NCBI GenBank assembly: GCA_014825775.1 | Contig: MVAQ01000120.1 | Location: forward strand, 1 to 61,491 | Length of the DNA: 61,491 bases | Origin: Krasilnikovozyma curviuscula | Lineage: Eukaryota > Basidiomycota > Tremellomycetes > Cystofilobasidiales > Mrakiaceae | Reading direction: 5' to 3' | In this document: positions 33,794 through 45,892 of the stretch, piece after piece | Numbering within the stretch: position 1 is the first letter of the stretch | Layout: every line of letters begins with the position of its first letter | Made by a program: the position numbers and the translations under genes | The notes under the pieces: generated by a model | Seen by the model: the letters and a program-made list of their open reading frames with translations, nothing else | What the model was told of the DNA's origin: nothing | Database searches by the model: none

Positions 33794-36309
33794 CTAGTCA
33801 ATTGAATGACCTGGCGAAACAACAGCTTAGAAGCGATATAAGAGGAGGCACAAACTGGATTTGTAACTCACCTCTCTGTGGAGCAATCAATCCAGACACA
33901 TCATCGACCGTGATCTCATGAACTCGGCCTTTGAACTCATATCGAATCCTCAACTTCTTCTTTACTCCCATACAAGGGTCATAAAATCCAAGGAGACCCG
34001 ACTAAGCACGCAAAGAGTTGGATTAAAGTCAGAGACTGGTTTTCGGCTCCAAGGGAAAGTAGGAGCTCGATACCTTTGGTCGACCTCCTGGAATCACCAA
34101 CTGGCTGTTGACGACCAGACTCTGGACAGGAAGGGTCACGTCGATAAAGTCAGAATCGAGGCCAGAGAGACCACGAGCAGTGAAAGAGGTGAGGTTTCCA
34201 TAGTAGGCCGAGATGATAATCAGACCTGATTACGAAAGGAGGCAAGATGTTAGTCGACGAAGACAAGGGAAGAATCAGAACGCAAAACTGAAAACTTTCC
34301 TCCTTTTGACCTTTCGTCCTGGATCTTCCTGTCGACCTGTTGTTCCAGCAGCCTGACGGCTTCTTCAGCTTCAGTTTTCTTCTGTTGTATCCACTCAGCG
34401 TTTTCTGTTCTTAGTTCAGCAAGACGTCTATTAATAAGAAAAAGCAGATAGATTTAGCGAGACTGCTGCAAAACCTGTGATGAGAGTAGACGCACCTCTT
34501 TATCCTCCGTTTCCTGCTAGGTTCGAGATAGAGGTAGTGTGCAGCGATGTACGTCACCGTAGGTACGACAGCAGAAACTAAGAAGATCTCTGGCGCGTAT
34601 TCCGAGGTAAGTAAGACTGGAACTGATATTCGTTGACCTAATCGGTTGAGCTTCACTTTGACTGTAACTCCACCGGAGAGAGCAGCTAGAATATCGAATA
34701 ATAAAGTAATTTAGGACTGAAGCCAGTTGAGGCATGATCGAAGATTTCTCTTACCTTCAACACCGAGTCCAAGCTTGGTATTCTCGGTAATCCTCGTCTC
34801 ACCAGTTAAGAACACCGTCGCGTTCCCACTCGACTGCACGGATCCACCAACTTTGACCTCGACACCTCCAAGGACCTTCCTTCCCCAATCAGCGGTAATG
34901 CTACTTCCCAATAATCCCACAGCCGTCTCGACTGTCCAGTTCTCATTTCCCTTCTGTGTCGTGAACCCAACCGTCATGCTCGATGCGTCCCGTCGGTTCG
35001 TCTCCTGAGCACCCCACAGTCCAAGGGTGTAGAAGCCCGAGCGGAAGGTAACATAGCCCGTCGTGTTTGAGTAGAGCTGGCGGCCGAGAGTGATATTGAA
35101 CGTAGGTGGGACGTAGATCGATTGCGACGCCGTGTTGAGGGTCAAGAATGTCTGGTCGTTTATCGTCCAGAGAGTTTTGGAAGTGAATACTCGTGGCGGG
35201 AGTGCAGCAAGACCAAGCTGTAAGCAAACTTTTCAGTACTTGAGCGTATGAGGAAAGGGAAGATATCCAGTCGCAACTCACATCCAGAGAGAGCTGAGGT
35301 GAGAACTGATGTTTTAGCGTTCCAAACAAATTACCACCACCAGCACCATTCCGACTCAGCATCTGCCCAGCTAGGTTCACTGTCGTTTTACTGTTGATGG
35401 GTGTCTCAAACGAATGTCTCATCATCAACTGGCTGCTTTTCACATTTTTCGCTCGGAGTGACAGGGATGGTGGTCCTGCGGGCCACTGTTCTGCTGGAAC
35501 AGTGAGAGCACGAGCATCAATGTTGAGGTTTATGTCCCCCTGAAGTTGAGAAATCAGCGATGTCAGTAATTGAGACGGGGATTGACTAGGGTGCAGGATG
35601 CTCACCTTCGATTTTATCAGCCGTTCCAGAGTAGCCGACTTTTTGGCTCTTGACTGTCTAGTGAACTCTTCACGCATCTAATAATACAACGAAGGAAGGT
35701 CAGTCCCAGGCGGGGTAGCGACATTCGGAAGGTTCCACACTTCTACTCACTTCTTCAGGTGTCTTCAGCTTCGACCCAACCTCCCAACTCGTCTTCAATC
35801 CCTCCTCACCAAAAAGATCATACACCGCACGTTGCTGGGTATCGGTTAGAATTTCATATGCCCTCTGAATAGCCTAATCATCAAACAGCGTCACATTCAT
35901 CAGTTTGCAGCACCGCGCACAGGTCTTTCGATGATGAAAGCTCACCTGAAACCTTGACTCTGCAGCTTTTTTTCGCTCTGGATTCCGTTGTTTATCAGGA
36001 TGAAAGCTGACAGCAAGAACTTTGTACCTTGAAGCAATCGTCTCTGTCGATGCGGTTTTAGATACGTTGAGTAGGGAGCTGACGATAAAACGGCAGATAC
36101 TTAGCTTGATGATCTCCTTCAAAAGCTCATCCAATAATTATCTAAACTACTTACTACAGTCCGTCTTTATCTCTGCTGTTTTGAAGGTCAATTTCTTCCT
36201 GTGAAACTCCGAAGAGCGCCCCGCCTTCTTCTTGATCTTCTTCCTCCTCCTGCCTGAGGAGATCAGGCTTGTGGACAGCCTTAAACCTCTGAGATGGCCC
36301 AGAATCCAT
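33794..36309 (-). CDS. DNAJC11-like mitochondrial J-domain protein
   Basis: J protein linked in animals to the mitochondrial MICOS/SAM bridging complex and cristae. Eleven exons: 36309-36155, 36078-35946, 35873-35751, 35677-35606, 35539-35282, 35217-34755, 34685-34496, 34427-about 34300, 34225-34074, 34001-33872, 33810-33794 (17 nt); about 606 aa. J domain at about 52-118 with an intact HPD (SFHPDKQR) and DTQQRAVYDLFG. A long beta-rich middle is followed by a hydrophobic segment (EIFLVSAVVPTVTYIAA), a basic coiled coil, and the DNAJC11 C-terminal domain (LIIISAYYGNL, GFYDPCMGVKKKLRIRYEFKG, ending APQRGHSID). The exon 8/9 junction has no canonical GT-AG solution at the conserved site (see findings). 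Confidence 0.9.
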
Positions 36310-37899
36310 CTGAAAGCCTGTTCAGAGCTTTTTTGAGAGCTTTGAAAAACTAGGAATTGCCGTCGATGTCAGCGTTGGCCGAAAACAAGCAATTCGCAAG
36401 CGTCAGTGCGTCTGACCAGACTCATCTCATTTATTACGTGGAAACTTACAAGGTCAGCTGCTGGTATAGAAAGTATTGCTCTACTGGGAAAGTGATTCTG
36501 GCTTTGGAGTATTGAAACCAGGTGTAGCAACAGGATCCCAGGTAAGTTCATTCGTATATCGTTAGAGCGCTTAAGAAAGATACCAGAACGCCTAGCTGGT
36601 TTTCTGTTTTCACTGCGTTTGTGAATTTATGAGGAGATCTCTGTCTGAGGTGTTCAAGGACCAGAGGAACTTCGGTAACATCCTGACTCGCAGAGCTTAT
36701 GTCGGTATTGCTTTGTTTTTGTTAAACCTGAGGAGAAACACAACATCAACATGATTCTAGTAAGTTTCTTTATTATGCCGTTCCTCTGGTCTTTGGGTCC
36801 TGCTTGACAGCCAAACTTTACGTGCTCCTTCCCCCTCATTACTGTCGTCGTTACTAAGTCACTCCAGACATTCGTCTATCAAGTTCCTCAACACCTCAAG
36901 ATCTTAATTAGTTACGAGAACGACTTCAGAAGTTGTCTTCAATAACACGTTGGCTGTATTTAAGTATTTAAGCAACCAAGATGGAATGAAGGAGTCGCAT
37001 CTAAAATCAGCGACCTGCAAATATCTTGTCATTGTCCATCCATCTTTCTGGTCATATTTCAGACAATTTCATGCGCTTGTCAGCCAGAAGGTATCTACTC
37101 CTTCATTCATAATTCGACAGAGCCTCTAAGATGCGACAACGTCGAACTGTTGTTGACATTTCACTGCTCTCAGATTCTACCTTCCACTACCTCGTCCAAC
37201 TTCGATTATGAAATTTTTCATTGTATCAACGTTATCACTCAAGTTTATAGACTTTGGCCTGTGCTACTCGAACTCTACGGCTTGGCTCAAGGGTACATCA
37301 GCGCACAGTACGAAGACTCCAGAGCTTATCCAGTGGTCGCTTGACAGTACGAGATGTTGGAGGGGGAACTGGACGAATAAGGAGGTGTCCAGATTGATCA
37401 TGAACTAGGGAGAGCTATGAGGTTCAGACCATCAACAAAACTGGTCGTTCTGCCTGACTCGAACGAGGAGATTGATTCCAAAGATGGCTTCGACGAGTTT
37501 GCGCAACACGAGGAGGACGAGGGCAGTGGACGAAGAAGGAGATAAGGAATATGATGTTGAATTGAAGAGGGCGAGGATGGGGAGAAGAGATTAAGATAAA
37601 GAGGAAGATGTGCTTGCGGAGAATGATACATGGTCTGGCGATGTCCTCAAAACATACACTAACTGATGGCTAATGATGGCGCCAAATTGGTGTGATTCCT
37701 GGGAGGTCCAGAGGACTTCTTACTCCCACAGAATTCTTTTGTAGAGTATGTGATGACTAGCTTTCTCTTGAATTGATATCGCAATCAGTCGGCGCCACTC
37801 CTTGACAAATTTTGAACTCTTGAGAGCGCGCAACAAAATTTCGACAGTGAGACGAACTTCCAAGTTGTTTCAATCAAACGCAACAAAAACTTGTTCAGG
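36310..37899. other. 1.6 kb between divergent genes; possible decayed coding relic
   Basis: Upstream regions of the J protein and UTP13. 36310-37100 shows nothing recognisable. From about 37280 to 37550 one plus-strand frame reads as protein-like sequence interrupted by two in-frame stops (see the separate pseudogene entry). No TATA box I would defend. Confidence 0.4.
37280..37555 (+). pseudogene. possible coding relic with two in-frame stops
   Basis: One frame reads ...SAQYEDSRAYPVVA, TGA, QYEMLEGELDE, TAA, GGVQIDHELGRAMRF..., then an acidic DGFDEFAQHEEDEGSG segment and a stop at about 37546. The composition looks like real protein, and both internal stops could arise from CGA or CAA by one C-to-T change. 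No family recognised and no clear start. It may equally be chance or an unannotated spliced gene. Confidence 0.25.
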
Positions 37900-40800
37900 A
37901 TGAACACCGGGCCCAGGGTGAAACGAGGTCTCAAGACTTCGTACAAAAATTCGCATTCCATCCAACCCCTGCACACCTCTGGCCCGGTACTGATTTCGCC
38001 TGATGGGGCGACCGTCATTACAACGGTAGGGGAAGAAGTCCTCGTGACAGATGTGTCTACTGGAGCTCAGATTGGCAAGATCCAGAGTGACACCAGCGAT
38101 GTCACCTCGATGGCTGTTGGATCTAACGGTGTTCTCGCAGTTTTTACAAGGGCGCTAGCCCTGAGATACTACCAGCTCCCAACCAGCTCTTCAGCTACCT
38201 CAAGCTCGACGACACCCCCGACATTATCACCGATCAGACATACACCCAAGTCCCACACCGCTCCTGTCCTTGTCTCTATTGTCGACCCGACGTCGACATT
38301 GCTCGCCTCTGGCTCTTCTGATGGAATCGTCAAAGTTTGGGATTTGGCTGGTGGTTTCGTCACTCATATGTTCAAATCACACGGTGGGCCGGTCTCTTCG
38401 CTATGCTTCAACATCCCCCGATCAGGCGAGCTAAAGGGGAAGAAAATGGAATTGGTCACCGGCTCAGGCGACACCAAAGTCAGAATCTTCGACTTGAGGG
38501 ATGGTGATGCTGGTGGGAAGCCTAAATTTGTTCTTGATGGACATGTCAGCGTCGTGAGAGGTATCGGCGCTAGCCAGGATGGCCAGTGGCTTGTGACCGG
38601 CGGTCGAGATCGTGTTGTGCTGCTGTGGGACCTATTTGGAGGCAAGTCGGCGTCGGAAGTGCTGGACCAGAAGAAGAAGGGTAAAGGAAAGTCAGTCGAA
38701 CCGCTTCTTGTCAACACTCTGACGGTTCTGGAATCGCTGGAGAGTGTGGGCGTGTTGGAGGATTCGATCACCGTCAACGGCAGTTCGTCAAATGGGAAGC
38801 TACTCTGTTATACTGGTGGTGAGAGGGGAGTTGTACGGGTGTGGGATGTGAAAGAAGGACGTGAGGTTGTGGAGTTCCGGGGTCCGACCGGCGTTGATGT
38901 GGTAGATACTGCTGCTGATGCCGAGGAAGACGAACAGAAAGGAATCGTAGAGGTCCTGTGAGTTTCTCTCATATTTGCTTACATATCTTGTTCAAACATA
39001 CTGATAGCGACCGTCTTGTTGTGTTAGGTACAACCAAGCAACGTCATCTCTAATATCGGTTCATTCAGATCAAAATATCCTCTTCCACTCCCTCCCTTCA
39101 GGCTCTCTTACCCGTCAACTGGTCGGTTACAACGACGAAATCATAGACGCACTCTTCCTCTCTCCAATCCACTATCAATCACCAATCAACGGTCCTGGCT
39201 TCGAAGAGCCAACCAAAACGCCCGACTCACACTTGGCGCTCGCAACCAACTCGTCACTCATCCGCATCTATTCCACCAAAACCTTCGATGCCCGTTTACT
39301 TCCGGGGCATACGGATACTGTCCTCTGCTTAGACAGAAGTAACAACGGCGAAATTCTGTTTTCTGGTTCAAAGGACAAGACCGTCCGAGCGTGGGGCTAC
39401 TTTGACGGTGGTGATTCAGAAGAAGGAGGATGGAAGTGCATAGCGATCTGTGAAGGTCATGCTGAAACCATCGGATCGATCGCCGTATCGAGGAAGACGG
39501 ACGAAGCGTATGGTGGAGGTGGTCCAAAGGTCAAATTCATCTTCTCTGCCTCTCAGGACCGAACTGTCAAAATGTGGGACCTCTCGGCTCTCGGCTCAGA
39601 ATCGTCTGCAATAGCTACACCACTCAAACCGAAGTCACTCCTGACGCAGAAAATTCACGAAAAGGACATTAACTCCATCGACTTGGCCCCCAACGATCGG
39701 TTCCTCGCTTCTGGTTCTCAGGACAAGCTTGTGAAGGTGTTTGAAGTCGACTATCGAACGGATGGGACAACAGCGGTTGGTGGCCTAAACCTGATCGGAA
39801 CGTGTAAAGGCCATAAGAGGGGTGTGTGGAGTGTCAAGTTCTCGAAGACGGACCGGGTGTTGGCGTCAGGCAGTGGTGACAAGACTGTCAAGATTTGGAG
39901 TTTGGAAGACTTCTCCTGCCTGAAGGTAAGCTTGTTGTTCACTTTCATTCCCAACACGAAGCTGACTTGAGGCCATTTGACCTACCTACGACCAATCTCA
40001 GACCTTCGAAGGTCATACAAACTCAGTTCTCCGCGTTGACTTCCTTTCCTACGGTATGCAAGTCGCATCTTCTTCATCTGATGGGCTGGTCAAGCTATGG
40101 AACGTTAAGGATGAAGAATGTGTCACATCTCTTGACAACCACGAGGACAAGATTTGGGCATTGACCATCAGTCAGGACGAGAAGACCATCGTCAGCGGTG
40201 CAGCCGATTCAGTCGTCACCTTCTGGGGAGACGCGACAGCTGAAGACGAACAGGCGAAGACTCAGCAGATCGAGCTGATGATTATGAAGCGAGTTTTTTC
40301 TCCCATTTTGAACTTGAATATTATTTTCTGACTCCGTTTCTCCGTCTAGTGAGCAAAATTTCGCTAACTTCCTCAACTTGAAGGATTATCGAAACGCCAT
40401 CCTTCTCGCGCTGGCAATGGCCCAACCAGGCCGTCTCCTCAGCCTCTTCACCACTGTTGCAGCCTCACGAACACCACACACTCTGGATTCAAACGAGTCT
40501 ACAACCACCGAACCGGAGAATTACACGGGAAACGCCGCCGTGGACAGAGTCATTAAAACGCTACCAAACCTCGATCTCGTCCGTCTCTTACGACACGTCA
40601 GAGACTGGAACTCGAAAGCCAAAACATCACACATTGCTCAAATCATCCTATACGCTATCTTGAGGCTAAGGACTGCTGACGAGATCGTCCAGGCGTTCGA
40701 GGCTGCTTCGACAGAGATTGGGGACAATGGCGACGGTGCGGGAGCTGCGGGGAAAAAGCAACAACCCACGGGTAGCTTGAAGGAGGTTCTTGCGGGTCTG

Positions 40801-40929
40801 ATACCATACACAGAAAGACACTTCGCAAGGTCAGATAGGTTGTTTCAGGAGTCGTTCACGCTGGACTACGCTTTGTCGGAAATGGATGGTGGGCTTTTTG
40901 GAGGAATGGACTTCGACGATAAGGAGTAG
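37900..40929 (+). CDS. UTP13: U3 snoRNP/SSU-processome WD40 protein Utp13 (TBL3)
   Basis: UTP-B component of the small-subunit processome in the nucleolus, needed for 18S rRNA maturation. Four exons: 37900-38957, 39028-39925, 40002-40292, 40354-40929 (940 aa). Two WD40 propellers fill about residues 30-740, with clear GH...WD units such as GSSDGIVKVWD, GSGDTKVRIFD, SGSKDKTVRAW, SGSQDKLVKVF, SGSGDKTVKIW and SSSDGLVKLW. The C-terminal Utp13 helical domain begins NFANFLNLKDYRNAILLALAMAQPGR and includes SKAKTSHIAQIILYAILR. The last acceptor is a GAG 4 nt after a TAG that would bring a stop into frame. It converges on TSR3, another 18S factor, 100 nt away. Confidence 0.95.
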
Positions 40930-41029
40930 GATTGAGGAAATCTATTCAACATTGTTCAGCTGCCTTAATTGTCAAAGACCTCGCAATACGACCTCAGCAC
41001 CGTGCCAAAAACTAAGAGCAAGAGCATCA

Positions 41030-42636
41030 TCATATGATCGTGTTACCTAGTTTGTCTTCGACCTCTCTCAGTTCATCTTCATCTTGATCTTCCTCCTCCT
41101 CCTCTTCTTCCTCCTCCTCATCACTGGGCGGAAGGCCACGATTCTTGCCAGAATCGAACTTGCCCCACATGTCGTTGCTGTGGTTGGTGTTGGCGACCAA
41201 GAGATCAGTGTCGCCACCATTCTCACGTTCATAGTCTTTACAAAGAAACGAGGGTGGCGTATGTCAGTACCAAGCTGCATTCTATGCAAGGGAGAAGGAT
41301 GAGCGCACCCTTCGCGGCTTGTTTCGCCTCGAGCTCATCATCCATCTCTTTGATGATAACTTCCTGCATCGTCTGCACTTCAGCTGCATCTTTGCATGTG
41401 AGATATCTTTCAATGAGTCCTGCGTTGACCTTGAAGAAAGAGTGACCCCAGGTGAATTTCGATAACCTAAAATGAGAACAGCGCGACTCGTGAGCGCCGC
41501 AACCGCATTGAAGGTGTTGGGAGGGGGATCACATATTACTTACAGCAGCTCAGCTTCATCTGGAAATCCTGTCAAGTAGAATGCAGCCGCAATTGCTTCC
41601 ACACAGTTCAGCCTCCAAGGTTTACCGTAGTTCACAGGATTAGTCGCGATCAGGAACGGTACTACAAGAGAGACATGCCATGAAACCAGGTCAAGTGCGT
41701 TGTAAGAGCTGAGGAACGGAAATACGATACTTACAGAGTCTTTCATTCGGCGACCTTATCTTGTTGAAAGGTACCTCGTCAAGTCTCGCCCATGAGCACT
41801 CAACAACTGCTACACCTGACAGTTCAACAAGTTCCCTATCCGCTGGGGACACAGGTTGTGAGCCTTTTGGACTATAGTATCGGTCAACAGAAGGAGAGGC
41901 GAGCCGTGACGTGAGTTGCTGGCACAAGGTCACTGACTAAACAAGAGCAGGCGCATACGTTACGACGATTCCTCTAAATCGTGCTCCTACTCTCAGCTCT
42001 TTGCAGAGATTCAACCTCGAGAGCTTTTTTCCAGAACTAATAGACAGATTTTTATAGATGAATTTGAGTACAGACACAGCAAAATCGCTGAATAAGGGTA
42101 TGTGAACATACCATCGTTTAGGGTCGCAGTGGTCGAAATCCTTCGTGAAAACACACATGAAGAATGAAGTCAGTGAAGGAAAGACATCCAAGCTGTAAAA
42201 TAGGCAGTAAAAAGAGATGGGTGACGTTAGTTACTCACCCACATTGCAACTGGCATTTTTATCGAAGTAAGGCCATTCGCTATCAGCTCATCCTCCTCAC
42301 TTCCATCCTCATCATCTTCAATTCCATCTTCCCGACCATCGTCATCATCTGAATCTATAGCAGCACGAGAAGCAGTAAAAATTGTCAGAGAACTAAAGCC
42401 CCTTGCGCCAGTACAGCGAACAGACCTCGAAGCAGCGTACACTCACCTTCATCAGCCCTATCCCGGTAGTCAACGGCACTATCAGGTCTTCTATCGCCCA
42501 AATCATTCGACCTGGCACTGTGTCCCCCTCCTGAACTAGAAGCCCCCCTTCCTCGACTTCCGCCGCCTCTTCCTCGGCCTCTGGAACCACCTCCTCGCCC
42601 TCGAGCAGGCGCTGGACCTGACCCCTTCTTAGCCAT
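41030..42636 (-). CDS. TSR3: 18S rRNA aminocarboxypropyltransferase Tsr3
   Basis: Adds the acp group from SAM to the hypermodified U near the P site of 18S rRNA during cytoplasmic 40S maturation. Eight exons: 42636-42447, 42354-42239, 42140-42112 (29 nt), 42036-41959, 41871-41735, 41661-41544, 41466-41309, 41235-41030 (343 aa). N-terminal RGG-rich stretch, acidic linker, then the core: MWDFDHCDPKRCSGKKLSRL, RFRGIVVTP, VVECSWARLDEVPF, LPFLIATNPVNYGKPWRLNC, EAIAAAFYLTGF, FTWGHSFFKVNAGLIERY. The acidic poly-Glu C-terminus includes NMWGKFDSGKNRGLPPSDEE-like sequence. Matches yeast Tsr3 with extra disordered ends. Confidence 0.95.
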
Positions 42637-42871
42637 GTCTTGAAAAGAGCACGGTTGTTAAATTTTGTGACGGTTTGAGAATGTAAGCTGATTAGATAGT
42701 GGCGGTTGGCATCTGAGCTACAAAAAGACAGCAGATCCACTTCTTTTGAAAGCTATATTGCAGAAAGTTCGTGCATATATTCTCTCCCACATCATGATCT
42801 ATCTTGATGTCGAGACACAAAACATAGACACAATATCTAAATGGGTAACATGCTCTACAGTGCTGTCATCA

Positions 42872-45360
42872 TCAAGCAGTGATACCACTACCTGGCGCAC
42901 GGTTGGATAAGAAAACAGGAGCAGTCACTGGACTGATGCTCGGCGCCGCAACCACTGACCCTGAGAATGACTCCGACACAGCAGGCGCGTTCGGTATCGG
43001 GTTCAGAGGCACACCAATCTTGCCGTCTTTACAGACATGTCGCTTCCCGTCACCACCTTTACCAACGCTGACTCTACATTCTCTCCCACAGAAAACTCCT
43101 TTACAACGGCCGCAGACGGGGAAGTTGACCCCTTCCTTGCCGCAGATTGAGCATTGAACCAAGTGCGTCAGTTTAGACGACATTTCGAGAGTGCGAAGCT
43201 GAGGGTCGAGAGTTGGGTCTCCGAATTTATAAAGTGGTGTGGATGCGCCGGAGGGTACGGGGCTGTCTTCTTCATTAACAAGTGTTTGGATACGAGGCTT
43301 CACCGATGGGCCAAGGGAGGTCTGAGCTGCCGGTGGTTTGACACTGAGAGCGGTCCTAGTCGTTGCGGCTTGGGTACTTGTTGGGAATTTCGGAGCTGGC
43401 TCTTCTTCAGGCGGAGATGTCATAAAAGACGAAGGAATTCGAGATCGTTGGTGGGTCGACGTAGTTGTCGTTCGGGCAGCAGGCATCCATTCGGAACGGA
43501 CTCGTCCAAGGACTGTGCTGCGACTACCAGCACCAGAGATGGTTCTCAGTCTGCTTTCAGCATTACCACTGTTGCTTGAAACGAACATCTTCTTGAGCCA
43601 ACTCTGACTTGCAGTCGGCGACGCGATCCTCCCTTCCACCGTCTCTCTCCTTTCGTGAACATCCGCTAGTTTAGGGACAGAATCGGCCAGCTTTGAGGAA
43701 AGAGTTGAGAAGCGAGACATGTGTGAAGGCGCGAGGGAGGTGAAGGACGTAGTCGAGCTGATTCGTTGTCGCAGAGGGTAATTTCGAGTGGAATCTTTAG
43801 CAAAGGCGTTGGTAGTGGTTGTAGCTGCGGACGCCAATGAAGCTTGGGAAGTAGATGATGGAAATGCATATTTCGGTCCAGTGGAAGATGATGGACCAGT
43901 GGCTAAGGGAGGGGAAGGCGTTGTGATTGGGGGTGCTAGAGACGTGGTTGGGAATGGAAAAGCCGACATTCCAAGTACTTTGAGCTGAGAAAGTCCAGGA
44001 CTTGGGAGTGGAGTCGGCAGGCCACTAGGGGTGAGAGGGCTTAGTTTCGAAGGAAACGAAAATGGTGTCTGTAGATCGTCATCTTCTGATGTCGGGGGTG
44101 ATGCTGAGATTTTGTTGAGAATGAGCTTTTCTCTCTTTTGAGCTGAAGAAATCAAGACGTCTGACTCTTTGACGCCGGATGGTGACAGTGATAACAGTAT
44201 CTGAAAGTGGTGAAGTTGCGTTCTTGAGTTGTTTTCATCGGTAGTGAGTGCCAGCTGAAATTGATAACAGATTTACCGGTTTCCATCAGAAACAAGTGAA
44301 AAACTTAGTGGAAAAGATCAGCCTTACAATGTATGAAGCGATCATTCCACAGCTCTTTCGAAGGCCAGGATGGTCCATCGACCAGTCGGAAGACGGCAGT
44401 TGTTCTTTGCTGGGTGAAATCTTTGTCATGACTTCCTTCGCGACGAGTCCACCTAGCTCCCAGACGGTTTTGTATCTCCAGTCTTTTGGTGGGAATGTAG
44501 TTGATGGGAGAGGGACAGGAGCGTCAGTTGAGGAGATGAATTCGTGGCGATATAGGGCGAGCAGGGTGTTCAGTAGTTCGTTCTAGTGAGGGCGACTTAA
44601 GTCAGCACACAACAGAAGTTACCACTAGCGTTAGGGAGAGGTAGCTCACTGCTGATTTCAGAATATCAGTGACTCCCTCTTCAGCTTCACTCTCGAAATC
44701 TCCAGGAATAAGTAAGTTCTGTTTGACGCCATTTGCTTCAGGTTCTTCCAAAGGCGTTTGAACAGCCTTCCCCTTCCCCTTGGCAGCAGATCTGAACCTC
44801 TCCAAATCAGCCCAAATTCCGACTACGTAACACGCCCCAGCAACATTCATTTTGACTGGGTCTCGAGGTTCTGCCCGCTTTGTCGCGATAAAGGAGGACG
44901 AGAGCGGCGACTGTTGAGGTGAGAATCGAGAGATAAGATTGCCTAGAGATAGAGCTGCTGCTGGAGAATTGAACTTAGTGGTACAGTGAAGTAAGATTTC
45001 GAGAGCTTTGTGGGTATTGTGGGCCAGCAGGGCTCGCTGCGAGGGGCAAGGAGAGGTGAGTTTGTAGGAGGAGGTAGGAACGAAGCAATGATTTGCGTCT
45101 TTATCAAACTCAAATTTTTCAGTTCAGCAAGCAGATGGTGAACATACCTGGGCATCCCACATCAGACTGTCCATGTCCTCGTCCTCATCGTCGTCGTCAT
45201 CGTCCTGGTTTCTGTCATCGTTGGGCTGTAGCCCCCCTCCAGTGAGGGGTGGAAGCCCCTTTCGAAATGGAAAGCTCCCGGCCACCTCTTCCGGAGCTCC
45301 AATGACATCTCTGGCAAGCTCAAGGAACTCTTTGGGTTGCTTCTGAGACATTGAGTCCAT
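42872..45360 (-). CDS. MYND zinc-finger protein of unknown function
   Basis: Four exons: 45360-45148, 45036-44650, 44582-44328, 44254-42872 (745 aa). An acidic N-terminus (D/E run at about 52-62) precedes about 230 residues of predicted helices (ALLAHNTHKALEILLHCTTKF; NELLNTLLALYRHEF). A long Ser/Thr/Pro-rich disordered part follows. Near the C-terminus (about 650-690) is a MYND finger: CSICGKEGVNFPVCGRCKGV continuing FCGRECR and KRHVC, with all eight ligands (7 Cys, 1 His). MYND fingers usually bind proline-rich partners. No catalytic domain is seen, so a scaffold or regulator is the best guess. It lies upstream of TSR3 on the same strand. Confidence 0.8.
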
Positions 45361-45892
45361 CGTTCTAAGGCGTCCTTGACTGTTGCGAGATGGCACACCT
45401 GAACGTGTGAGGTCGAACGGCGGTTTTTTTGGCCACACCGACCCGCGCACCGCTCCAGTCCACCTAAGTGTAAACAATGAAAGCAAACTTGTTGTAAGAG
45501 GAGAGAACGGATCTCTTTATGTCCGCCAAGTCCTGCTCATTACAGTCAATTTTTTTGGGTTCGAATCGATTCCGTTTCATTCGGTGTACACCCGCACACA
45601 AGCTGAGTGACAGCGCAATGCAATTAGACCGACAAAGCTCTTCTTCTCACCCCAGAACACCTAGGAGGGAAAAATCTTCCTGTTAATTCTGTCAAATAAA
45701 AACCACTGGAGCAATTTTTTTTTTGTCCTCCAGATGCAAGTAATGGCGAGTGTCAAGCCACAGCCCGCAGACACGGTACAAAGAGAGTGGGGACCCGCCT
45801 TGAATTTCAACTTAAGAAGCGAACAATCTCCACTTAGATAGATGTGAAAGAGTATAGAAAGCACTTTTATCGCAATAGAACACTTTATCCTT
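45361..45892. other. intergenic, MYND-gene promoter and MFS 3' side
   Basis: 532 nt. The GGGTTCGAATCGATTCC string near 45556 mimics a tRNA box B but has no cloverleaf around it. T run at 45715-45723. No gene seen. Confidence 0.4.

Noticed and set aside
37236..37275. FIDFGLCY reading as a decayed protein-kinase DFG motif
   Set aside because: No other kinase motif is found in any frame nearby; the match is too short to claim.
45553..45570. GGGTTCGAATCGATTCC string resembling a tRNA box B
   Set aside because: No T stem, acceptor stem or anticodon arm can be built around it on either strand.
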